From an uncultured Trueperaceae bacterium (GTDB taxonomy: Bacteria > Deinococcota > Deinococci > Deinococcales > Trueperaceae), in the NCBI GenBank assembly GCA_937907415.1, contig CALCHY010000152.1, positions 1 to 32,571 of the forward strand: a DNA stretch of 32,571 nucleotides, given 5' to 3'. The notes below the pieces were generated by a model. It had not been told where the DNA came from, made no database searches, and saw only the letters and a program-made list of their open reading frames with translations. Numbering within the stretch: the stretch's first letter is position 1; the number at the start of each line of letters is the position of its first letter. This document shows positions 22,731 to 30,701 of the stretch, piece after piece. The position numbers were made by a program, and so were the translations under genes.

Positions 22731-24224
22731 TCACTCGAAGTGCGCGGCGCGGAAGTCGAACGAGTCGAGGAGCGGCGTCATCCAGAAGCCGACCACGCCT
22801 GCCTTCTTGCCGTAAACCCGGTCGGGCGTGCCGAAGAAGATGAACGGCGCGTCGTCGTGGATGCGGATGAGGGCCTGCGAGTAGAGCGAGTGCCGCATGG
22901 CTGGGTCGGAGGTGATGTTGGCCGTAGCGATCCAGTTGGCGACCTCGTCGTCGACGACACCGGTGTAGTTGCGGTCGGTACCGAGGCCGGTAAGGCGCCC
23001 TGAAGGGTCGAGCTTGCCGGTGTGCCCGACAACCGTCATGCCGAAGTCGTGCGGGCCGCCGTAGATCTCCGAGAGCCAGACGCCCCACTCGACGATGGAG
23101 ATCTCGGCGTTGACGCCGACGTCACGAAGGAAGTCCTGCACGATCTGGCCGGCCTGGATGTGCTGCGGGTAAGGCTGCGGGAGGACGAGCTTGATCGTGA
23201 AGTCGGAGGGAACGCCAGCGTCCTTCAGGAGGGCCTTGGCCTTCTCAGGGTCGAAAGCGAACGGCGTGACGGACTCCGGGTACCACGGGCTGCCGGCTTC
23301 CATGAACGTGCCGACCTGAGTGCCGCCGCCGTACGCGACCTCGAGGACGATCTCGGTGTCGACGGCCATGTTGAGAGCGCGACGCACGCGGGCGTCGTTC
23401 AGGTATGGCAGGCGGGCGTTGATGCCGGCCACGAGCACCAGGCCGGAGGGTTCGCGGACGAGCGCGAGCGCCGGGTTGGATTCGACTGCCGCTTGCTGCG
23501 CTTGCGGGACGGTGTCGATGATGTCGAACTCACCGGTCGATAGACCTTGGTACTGGACGGCAGAGTCGCTGACGAAGCGGATGACTACCTGCTCGAGCGC
23601 TGGCGCGCCCTGGTAGTAGTCGGCGTTGCGGCTGAGGGTTATGGCGTTGTCACGTACCCACGACGCCAGCTTGAAGGGGCCGGTGCCGACTGGTTCGTTG
23701 CCGAAGTCGTGACCCTCAGCGAGCTTCTCGCTTGGGAGCATCGCACCCCAACCGGAGGCGAGGGAGGCGAGCAGCGCTGGGGTTGGCTTGGCGAGGTTGA
23801 CGGTGACGGCGTGGTCGCCGTTTGGCACGACGGAGGTGATGTTGGTGAACTCGCTGGCCTTCGGTGAGGCGGTGGCCTCCGCCGAGATGCGCCCTAGGGT
23901 AGCGACGACGTCTGCAGAGTCGAACGCCGTGCCGTCATGGAAAGTGGCGTCGTTCAGTTCGAAGGTGTACGCGAGGCCGTCCGCGCTGATGGAGTACGAC
24001 TTGGCGAGGGCCGGGACGATCCGGCCGCTCTGGTCGACTTCGACGAGGCCGTCGTAGATGGACTTGCCGACCTGGAAAGCGGCAGTGGCGGAAGTTACCT
24101 GTGGGTCGAGGGTGTCTGGCTGGGCGCTCATGGCCATGGTTAGGGTTTGCGCCGAGGCTGTCGCGCCGATGGCGAGCGCGGCCGCAGCAGCTACCAACAC
24201 GCGAGGAACTATCCGAATCTTCAT
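22731..24224 (-). CDS. Second periplasmic peptide-binding protein, DppA/OppA family
   Basis: A 497-residue secreted SBP_bac_5 protein. The signal peptide (RVLVAAAAALAIGATASA) ends before QTLTMAM. Family blocks are QPDTLDPQVTS, LAKSYSISADGLAYTFELN, TFHDGTAFDSADVVATL, and VRRALNMAVDTEIVLEVAYGG. It should capture oligopeptides or similar ligands for the permease pair encoded behind it. ATG 24224 follows GGAGG at 7 nt. It is only distantly similar to the first binding protein in the window, so the ligands probably differ. Confidence 0.94.
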   Translation of the reverse strand: MKIRIVPRVLVAAAAALAIGATASAQTLTMAMSAQPDTLDPQVTSATAAFQVGKSIYDGLVEVDQSGRIVPALAKSYSISADGLAYTFELNDATFHDGTAFDSADVVATLGRISAEATASPKASEFTNITSVVPNGDHAVTVNLAKPTPALLASLASGWGAMLPSEKLAEGHDFGNEPVGTGPFKLASWVRDNAITLSRNADYYQGAPALEQVVIRFVSDSAVQYQGLSTGEFDIIDTVPQAQQAAVESNPALALVREPSGLVLVAGINARLPYLNDARVRRALNMAVDTEIVLEVAYGGGTQVGTFMEAGSPWYPESVTPFAFDPEKAKALLKDAGVPSDFTIKLVLPQPYPQHIQAGQIVQDFLRDVGVNAEISIVEWGVWLSEIYGGPHDFGMTVVGHTGKLDPSGRLTGLGTDRNYTGVVDDEVANWIATANITSDPAMRHSLYSQALIRIHDDAPFIFFGTPDRVYGKKAGVVGFWMTPLLDSFDFRAAHFE

Positions 24225-24483
24225 GCACTGCCTCCAATGATCCGGGCCTGTCTGGCCCGCGCTCAGTTTGAGTGGTGCGGGTCAGGGCCCCGTCAGGTGT
24301 CCTAGACCGCTAGCAGCCCCCGCCACTGCATTCGCGCCACGCTTGAGATGGTCTACATGCTAACCGGTAGCGCGCTGCGCGTCATCAAGACCGCGTGAGG
24401 CAAGCGTTAATGCTCACTCGTGAAACTGTTCACACGCCAGCGTCAGAAGCCCGTTACTTTCGACCCTTAAGCTAAAACTCAAC
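24225..24483. other. Divergent intergenic region with two short inverted repeats
   Basis: This 259-nt stretch separates the second dpp operon (-) from the GGDEF-EAL gene (+). It holds CGGGCC-TGTCT-GGCCCG (24243-24259), which would form a leader hairpin before the binding-protein gene, and GTGAA-ACTG-TTCAC (24420-24433), a possible operator. TAAGCT (24468-24473), 10 nt before the ATG at 24484, may be the -10 box of the GGDEF-EAL gene. I see no small gene here. Confidence 0.35.
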
Positions 24484-26463
24484 ATGACTGCCTGGATGCG
24501 CCGCTTGGCGCCGCTGATCGTCTGGACCGCCTACCTGCTTGGCTACGCGCATGTGAGCGAGCTAGCAGGCAACTACGCGCCCCTAGTAGGGCTCGTGGTC
24601 GTTGGGTTCAGCGGTTGGCTGTGGGGAGCCGCTGGCGGCTTAGCGAGTGGGGTGCTCGGCTACCTCGCCGTGCAGGTTCGCATCAGCGGGCTCGGGATCG
24701 CGCAGTGGCAACCGGTTCAACTACTCCAGGTCGACCAAACGTTCGCCTTCGTGGCGTACGGGGGGACCGGCCTAGTGATCGGGTGGCTAAGGCAGCTGGA
24801 ACGCAACCTGCGCCATGAGAGGGCCGTTTCTCGACGGGCCTTGGTCGACCCCCTCACCGGTGCGCTCGTGCGTTCGGCGTTCGAGGAGCGTCTCCGCCAG
24901 GAGCTCGTACAGGCAGAAGCCTCGGACGGCGGGCTGGCGCTACTCTTCGTCGACCTCGACCGCTTCAAGTTCGTCAACGATACTTTCGGTCACGACGTTG
25001 GCGACAAGCTCCTAGCTGAGGTCGGCAAGGTCCTGCTAGGCAACGTGCGCACCAACGATCTGGTTGGCAGGGTTGGTGGCGACGAGTTCATGGTCGCGCT
25101 GTTGGGTGTGCGAGACGAGGCAGCGGCTGGACACATCGCCCGCTCGCTAGTTCGTGCGTTGGGCGCACCGCTTACCGTCGAGGAACGCGAGTTGCAGGTG
25201 TCCGCCAGTATCGGCGTGTCGCTCTACCCGCGCGACGGGCACGACACTGAGTCTCTACTGCACTCAGCCGACGCCGCCATGTACCAGGTTAAGCAAGGCG
25301 GCAAGAACGCTTTCCACTTCAGCACGGTTGAAGTGCGCACGCGCCTTTCCAGGCGGCTCGAACTCGAGCGTAAGCTCAGGCGGGCCTTGCCTGAGAACCA
25401 GCTTGAGATCGTTTACCAGCCGCAGATTCGGCTTGGTGACGACTCGCTCGTCGGCTTCGAAGCACTACTGCGCTGGCGTTCGCCTGAGCTCGGGATGGTG
25501 TCGCCGGCGGAGTTCATTCCGGTGGCCGAGGAGGCGGGCCTCATCGCCTCGATCGGGCACTGGACGTTGCGCGAGAGCGCCATGCAGCAGCGGGAGTGGC
25601 TACGCCTCGGCCTCAAGCCCGTGCGCGTCGCCGTGAACGTTTCCACGCTGCAGTTCCACCAACCGGCCTTCTACGACACCGTGAAGGGCGCCCTGGCGGA
25701 CTCCGGCGTTCCAGCCGACTTGTTCGAGATCGAAGTGACCGAGAGCGTGCTCGTGCGCGATCAAGAGCTGGCTGTTCGCACACTAGGGCGGCTCGAGCGC
25801 CTCGGCGTGCGCATAGCGTTAGACGACTTCGGGACGGGTTACTCGTCGCTCGCCTACTTGCAGAGGCTGCCGATACGCACCCTCAAGATCGACCGCTCCT
25901 TCGTGTCCGGCTTAGCGCCGGCGCCGTTGACCATCTCGGAGGAAGTCTCCGGCGCCCGTAGCTCGTGGCGTAACACCGACCGCGGAAGCTTCGGGGTCGA
26001 TGGGGAGCGCCCGCAGTCACCTTCCAGCTCGTCGGACATCACTGGTGCTGGCCCCATAGTGGAGGCCATCTGCGCGCTAGCGCACAAGCTCGGTAAGGAC
26101 ATCGTGGCTGAGGGGATCGAGACGGCGTTCCAACGCAACTTCCTCCGCCGCCTCGGAGTCGACTTGGCGCAGGGCTACTTTTTCGCCCGGCCGTTGCGAC
26201 CTGCGCAGGCGGAGGAGTTGTTGCGGCGCGCTACTTCCGAGGTCAAGACCAAGGCCCGGCGTCAGCAACGCGTCTCGGAGGGTCACCGCAAGGCGCCAGA
26301 GTTCAGTTCTAGCGCCAGGTGGGCGGCGCTGGCCGCCGCTACGGCCGCCGAGGCCAACCTCGGCGCGCCAGCCCTTGCCCCGGTCGACCTGACGGTCACG
26401 TCCTCGGTGCAGAGCGCCAACCAGAAGGACGCGAAGTTCGACGACCTACTCATCTGGGAGTAG
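24484..26463 (+). CDS. Membrane GGDEF-EAL protein (cyclic di-GMP turnover)
   Basis: A 659-residue protein. Residues 1-103 hold about four membrane segments. The GGDEF domain has GGDEF intact (198-202) and an I-site RTND (189-192) five residues before it, so synthesis with product inhibition is plausible. The EAL domain has EALLRW (E326), NVS (N385), EVTES, DDFGTGYSS, LKIDRS and VAEGIET (E543), a full phosphodiesterase set. Both activities may exist, or one may regulate the other. Odd: between DRSFVSGL and IVEAICALAH there are about 45 extra Ser-rich residues (about 477-522) where most EAL domains have some 10. A C-terminal tail of about 75 residues has no recognised domain. No SD is visible. 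Confidence 0.93.
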   Translation: MTAWMRRLAPLIVWTAYLLGYAHVSELAGNYAPLVGLVVVGFSGWLWGAAGGLASGVLGYLAVQVRISGLGIAQWQPVQLLQVDQTFAFVAYGGTGLVIGWLRQLERNLRHERAVSRRALVDPLTGALVRSAFEERLRQELVQAEASDGGLALLFVDLDRFKFVNDTFGHDVGDKLLAEVGKVLLGNVRTNDLVGRVGGDEFMVALLGVRDEAAAGHIARSLVRALGAPLTVEERELQVSASIGVSLYPRDGHDTESLLHSADAAMYQVKQGGKNAFHFSTVEVRTRLSRRLELERKLRRALPENQLEIVYQPQIRLGDDSLVGFEALLRWRSPELGMVSPAEFIPVAEEAGLIASIGHWTLRESAMQQREWLRLGLKPVRVAVNVSTLQFHQPAFYDTVKGALADSGVPADLFEIEVTESVLVRDQELAVRTLGRLERLGVRIALDDFGTGYSSLAYLQRLPIRTLKIDRSFVSGLAPAPLTISEEVSGARSSWRNTDRGSFGVDGERPQSPSSSSDITGAGPIVEAICALAHKLGKDIVAEGIETAFQRNFLRRLGVDLAQGYFFARPLRPAQAEELLRRATSEVKTKARRQQRVSEGHRKAPEFSSSARWAALAAATAAEANLGAPALAPVDLTVTSSVQSANQKDAKFDDLLIWE

Positions 26464-26466
26464 GGG

Positions 26467-28587
26467 CTAGTAACCGCAATCCACGCCGCCGCCAGCCAAC
26501 CCGATGGCGTCCAGCTCGGCACTAGTCGGCGTAGCGCCGCTAGGTAGTGCGGTTATCAGGGTGCCTGCCGCTAGGCGCTGTGAGAGTTGAACCCCCCAAG
26601 TAGCTGTCTGGTTGACCCTCACGACGTAGAGGGGTTGGCGCAACTCGTGGTCGCTGGCACGGAAGCCGACGTTCCGCCCTTTGGCGCCCGTCGCGCCGGC
26701 GTCGACTTCCAAGAGCGCGCTGTGTAGGGCGGCGCCTGACTTGGTGGTGCCTGCTCGCGAGGCCGCCACGAGCACGGACACACCTTGATAAGCGGCCCAG
26801 GCTGGGGAGTCGAACGGTTGTCCCCAGCGAGACGAGAAGCGACTGTTGAGGTCTGCCGCCGCGCCCGTGCTGATGGTGGGGTCCCACAGTTCGAGGCGCT
26901 CGATCGCCGTGCCGGAGCCGTAGCGGTTGATGGAGGCGAGGAACTCGCGCGTTTGCGTCAACGGATCGGGGAAGGGGGCGAGACGCAGCCCGCTGCCTGC
27001 GTCTTCCGCTTGCCCGACCAGGGTCACTTGATCCGCAGCGCCAAGCAGCACCGCAACGACTTGAGCCCCAGAACTCTTGGCGTCTGCAAGCACGTCGAAG
27101 TACTGAGGACGCTCGACCTCGACGGCGGCGGAGCCAACTACGCGGTCGCCTACCGCCGTGAATGCCGCTGCGGCCCTAGCGGAGAGGGCGTCGCCCTCCG
27201 CAGAGTCCAGGTGGACGATGAACCAGTCCTGTGACGCCGTTCCAGTCCGGTAGAGGCGCGCCATGGCGTCGAGGTAGGCGCCGGCGGACGGTTGGACATG
27301 GAACGTGGTCGGCTGGCAGGTCTCGCGCAGCAAGAGGCTGGTCGAGCCGATGTTCACGAACGGCACGCCGTACTCAGCGGCCAGGTCGGCGAGCACCTCG
27401 GCCTGGCCACGGCCGATGCCTCCGACGAGGGCGTCGACTTCTCCGCGCGCGAGGAGCGCTTGCGCGGCGCGGTGCGCCGCCTCCTCGCTAGGGCTGCTCG
27501 CCAGCAGCACCTGGGCGTCGCGCCCGGCCTCCGAAGCCGTCGAGTTGGCCGCGCCCTCTGCGAAGAGCGCACCCATGCGGGCCGCGTTCCCGACGAGGTC
27601 GTTCACTCTCGCGACTTGGGTGTGTCCTCCCGTTGGCATGGGGATGACCACTCCGATCCTCAGGCTGGAGGCGTCGTGGGCTGCTTCGCCAAGGACCGGC
27701 CTGCCCAGGTCGAGAACGGGGATGTCGTACTCGGCTAACACGGCCTGGATGTCGTCCCAGAGCGCGATGATGGCGCGGTTGAGGCGGTCTCGCATGGCGA
27801 CGTCGTCGCGGCGCACGACCATGGTGATGGGGATGTTCTGGAAGATCGACGGGAAGTCGAACGCCGGCTCCACGGGTTTGACAACGAGGTCAACGTCGCT
27901 GCGCGCAGCGTAGTAGCCGATGACCGGCCCCCAGCTGAAACCGACGTCGATGGCGCCTCCCACTACGTCGTTGAGCAGCCCAGCTAGGCGGTCCTCACCT
28001 TCTTCTCCGCCATAGACGCGGCTCACTTGTTTGAGGAGTCCGCGTTGCCGCAGCGCCTCGTGAGGTGGGGTTCCGAGCCCTTGGACGCCGAGCCTCAAGT
28101 CGGCCAGGTCGGGGTCGTCCATGTCGTCGATGCTTAGGCCTGAGTCCTTGCGGTAGACCATGACGTAAGGGCTCTGGTAGTAGGTGAGGGTGTTCGTGCC
28201 GCGCTCGAAGCCGTCCGCCACGCCCATGATCACGTCGCAGGTGCCCTCTGCGAAGTGCCGGTCGATGAGGTCGCTCGTGAAGGCGGTCCAGTCGTAGGTG
28301 AGGCTGGCGCCCAACTCGTCGGCTAGTAGCTCAGCGATGCGGTTCTCGAACCCGCCTCCAGTGATGCTAGAGAACGGCAGCTCGTCGGGCGGAGCACAAA
28401 CGCGCAGCTCCCAACTGCGTTCCGCTTGCGTCGAGGGCGCCTGGGCCCCCGCGAGCGTTAGCGCAGCGAAAGCGAATATCAGATAGGGGACGAGTCTCGG
28501 CCAGCCGAGGGCCCGTTGGACGCTAGTTGAACGAGATAGCGGTTGACCCCGTCCTGGGGGCGTCAGATAGTTCGCTCGTCTTGACAT
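26467..28587 (-). CDS. XoxJ/MxaJ-like binding domain fused to a Peripla_BP_6-type binding domain
   Basis: A 706-residue exported protein with two binding-protein modules. After a long basic start and a hydrophobic segment (VPYLIFAFAALTLAGAQA), residues 59-300 match the family of quinoprotein-dehydrogenase-associated binding proteins (MxaJ/XoxJ): LRVCAPPDELPFSS, GFENRIAELLADELG, GTCDVIMGVADGFERG, YYQSPYVMVYR. Residues 309-690 are a Leu/Ile/Val-type periplasmic binding fold (LRIGVVIPMPTGG, DALVGGIGRGQAEVLADLAA, VPFVNIGSTS, DWFIVHLD, AWAAYQGVSVLV), resembling binding proteins of PQQ alcohol dehydrogenase systems. XoxJ is thought to help activate XoxF. The ATG at 28587 is favoured over a TTG at 28644; neither has a clear SD. 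It lies 205 nt after xoxF, beyond a terminator, and converges with the GGDEF-EAL gene. Confidence 0.8.
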   Translation of the reverse strand: MSRRANYLTPPGRGQPLSRSTSVQRALGWPRLVPYLIFAFAALTLAGAQAPSTQAERSWELRVCAPPDELPFSSITGGGFENRIAELLADELGASLTYDWTAFTSDLIDRHFAEGTCDVIMGVADGFERGTNTLTYYQSPYVMVYRKDSGLSIDDMDDPDLADLRLGVQGLGTPPHEALRQRGLLKQVSRVYGGEEGEDRLAGLLNDVVGGAIDVGFSWGPVIGYYAARSDVDLVVKPVEPAFDFPSIFQNIPITMVVRRDDVAMRDRLNRAIIALWDDIQAVLAEYDIPVLDLGRPVLGEAAHDASSLRIGVVIPMPTGGHTQVARVNDLVGNAARMGALFAEGAANSTASEAGRDAQVLLASSPSEEAAHRAAQALLARGEVDALVGGIGRGQAEVLADLAAEYGVPFVNIGSTSLLLRETCQPTTFHVQPSAGAYLDAMARLYRTGTASQDWFIVHLDSAEGDALSARAAAAFTAVGDRVVGSAAVEVERPQYFDVLADAKSSGAQVVAVLLGAADQVTLVGQAEDAGSGLRLAPFPDPLTQTREFLASINRYGSGTAIERLELWDPTISTGAAADLNSRFSSRWGQPFDSPAWAAYQGVSVLVAASRAGTTKSGAALHSALLEVDAGATGAKGRNVGFRASDHELRQPLYVVRVNQTATWGVQLSQRLAAGTLITALPSGATPTSAELDAIGLAGGGVDCGY

Positions 28588-28710
28588 AGTGGCTACTTTC
28601 TTTCTCCCGCCCGCAACGCTGGCCGGGCGAAGTTCTCGCAACAAGTTAGCTTGCGTGGCCCTAGTGGCCGTGTGTGGCGGTCAACCAGCGCCGACCTCAT
28701 GCAAGAGAAG

Positions 28711-28739
28711 AGGTGCGGGGAGTCTCGCTCCCCGCACCT
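28711..28739 (-). terminator. Rho-independent terminator after the PQQ dehydrogenase gene
   Basis: AGGTGCGGGGAG (28711-28722) and CTCCCCGCACCT (28728-28739) form a perfect 12-bp stem with a 5-nt loop. On the minus strand the stem is followed by CTTCTCTT. It lies 53 nt after the xoxF-like stop and before the xoxJ-like start, so it should uncouple their expression. Confidence 0.85.
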
Positions 28740-28792
28740 TGCCTGCTACTCGGGTGCAGTGTTACCCGCGCCCCGAAGGGTCGTTTAACTAC

Positions 28793-30601
28793 TTACTGCA
28801 GGCCGAAGACGTACAGGGTCGAGCCAGCGCGGCGGTAGCGACCGGCGGCGTCAGCGGCCGTGTTGGCGCCGATCTGCGGGTCGGATGGGAGCTGGCTGGT
28901 CACGACGGCGATGAACTGACGGCCGTCCGGGCCCGTGAAGCTGATGGGGGAGCCGCGGAAGTTGGAGCCCGTGCGGAAGGTCCAGAGAACCTGGCCGTTG
29001 CGGGCGTCGACTGCGCGGAACTCGCCGGAGTCGGTGCCGCCGAAGATGAGGTCGCCAGCGGTGGCGAAGACGGGCATGGCGTCAGAGGAGACGACGGACT
29101 TGAGGCCCCAGGCCTTCTGGCCAGTCGTTGGGTCCCAGGCCTGCAGTTCGCCGCGCCAGCCGCCAGGGCCGTTGCCGATGTTGGTGAACGACATGTTGAT
29201 GTAGCTCTCGCCCGGCGTGTACTCCTTCTCGGTGCCCGTGAAGGTTGCGCAACGGTTCTCGGCCTGGAAGTAGACGAGGCCGGTGCGGGGCGAGTAGGCG
29301 TCGTTTGCCCAGTTGTTGCCTGCGATGAACGGGCAGACCTGGACTTCGGTCGGGACGTCGGTGTAGGTGAGGGCGGCTTCGTTGTAGACGGGCATGCCCG
29401 TCTCCATGTCGACGCTGCTTGCCCAGGTCACGTTGGTGTACGCGAACGGCTCGGCCATCAGCTCGCCGGTGAGGCGGTCGAAGACGTAGAAGAAGCCGTT
29501 GCGAGCGGGCTTGATGAGGGCCTTGACGAGCTTGCCGTCGATGGTGATGTCGGCGATGAAGTTCTGGCCTGGTTCGTCGAAGTCCCACTGGTCCTGCGGG
29601 GTGTTGGAGTAAGCCCAGATCATCTCGCCGGTGGTGGCGTCACGTGCGATGGTCGATGCGCAGTACTTGGAGGTGTACTGGTCGAGGCCCGGCGCAGTGG
29701 CGGGGTCGCGGCGGTAGTCGGGGTTCCACGGCGCGCAGTTGGCGGTGCCGTAGTAGAAGAGGTTCGACTCCGGGTCGTAGGTGAAGTAGCCCCACGTGGT
29801 GCCGCCGCCGAGCTTCCAGGAGTCGCCGTACCAGCTGTCTACGCCGGGGTTGGCAACCTTGTCGGACGCGTAGAAGGGCGCCCAGCGCTCGCCGATGCCC
29901 ATGTCTTCGTTCGGGCCGGTGCTGTAGTACTTCCAGAGCTGTTCACCGGTCTGAAGGTCGTGGGCGGCGACCCAACCACGGATGCCGCGCTCACCGCCTT
30001 CGTTGCCGATGAGGATGTTGTTGCCAACGATGAGCGGGGCGTTGGTGGTGGTCTCCGTGATGCTGAGGTCGGTGACCTGGGTGTTCCAGATGACCTCGCC
30101 GGTCGTGGCGTTCAGCGCGATGAGCTGGCCGTCGAGCGAGTTGAGGATGATCTTGCCGTCGGCATAAGCCAGGCCGCGCGACTGAGCACCACAGCAGGCC
30201 TTGGCCTGGTCGAGGTTCGGCTGGTCAACGCGGTACGACCAGAGGATATAGCCTTCACGCGCTAGATCGAGCGCGTAAACGGTGTTCGGCTTTGGCGTCA
30301 GGATGTACATCGTGTTGCCGATGACGAGGGGGGGCGCCTCAAGCGAGTCGGTGACGCCAAGCTGAAGCGTCCACTTCACCTGGAGGTTCTTGACGTTGTA
30401 GTTGGTGATCTGGCTCAGCGGGCTGTAGTTCCAACCTTGGTAGTTGCCGTTCGCCATCGCCCATTGGCTCGCGTCGCGCTGGATGCGGAGCAACTCGGCG
30501 TTGGCAGAAGCCGCGCCGAGGGTGAGCAGGACTGCAAGGGCGAGAGCCAGGAGGGTGATGGCCTTGCGCCAGCCCCGCTGGGAGGTTTTCTTGTTCGTCA
30601 T
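28793..30601 (-). CDS. PQQ-dependent alcohol dehydrogenase, lanthanide-type (XoxF/ExaF-like)
   Basis: A 602-residue exported quinoprotein. A signal peptide (hydrophobic 15-31) ends at ASANA, residue 35. The mature enzyme follows the eight-bladed propeller plan. The vicinal disulfide is C136-C137 (KACCGAQSRG). Metal and catalytic residues are E204 (GGERGIRG), N288 (GTANCAPWNP), the base D340 and D342 in WDFDEP. The D-x-D pair is the mark of lanthanide-dependent enzymes; calcium-type MxaF has Ala at the second position. W270 may pack under PQQ. It oxidises methanol or another primary alcohol outside the membrane and passes electrons to a cytochrome c, here probably the one encoded 100 nt upstream. 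Family and metal-site residues are firm; methanol as substrate is inference. The exact subfamily needs a tree. Confidence 0.93.
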   Translation of the reverse strand: MTNKKTSQRGWRKAITLLALALAVLLTLGAASANAELLRIQRDASQWAMANGNYQGWNYSPLSQITNYNVKNLQVKWTLQLGVTDSLEAPPLVIGNTMYILTPKPNTVYALDLAREGYILWSYRVDQPNLDQAKACCGAQSRGLAYADGKIILNSLDGQLIALNATTGEVIWNTQVTDLSITETTTNAPLIVGNNILIGNEGGERGIRGWVAAHDLQTGEQLWKYYSTGPNEDMGIGERWAPFYASDKVANPGVDSWYGDSWKLGGGTTWGYFTYDPESNLFYYGTANCAPWNPDYRRDPATAPGLDQYTSKYCASTIARDATTGEMIWAYSNTPQDQWDFDEPGQNFIADITIDGKLVKALIKPARNGFFYVFDRLTGELMAEPFAYTNVTWASSVDMETGMPVYNEAALTYTDVPTEVQVCPFIAGNNWANDAYSPRTGLVYFQAENRCATFTGTEKEYTPGESYINMSFTNIGNGPGGWRGELQAWDPTTGQKAWGLKSVVSSDAMPVFATAGDLIFGGTDSGEFRAVDARNGQVLWTFRTGSNFRGSPISFTGPDGRQFIAVVTSQLPSDPQIGANTAADAAGRYRRAGSTLYVFGLQ

Positions 30602-30701
30602 TCGGTTGCCACCGTTGCCTTTCGAAAACTTGCCTCTAGTGCCGTGAGGTAGGTTCTTGCTCTTGACTCGAGGACGTCGCGCCGTAGCGCTCAGGACTCT
30701 C

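Noticed and set aside
28589..30265. A plus-strand open frame of 558 codons
   Set aside because: It is antisense to the PQQ dehydrogenase, low in complexity (Val/Gly/Ala/Glu), and arises from GC-rich codon bias.
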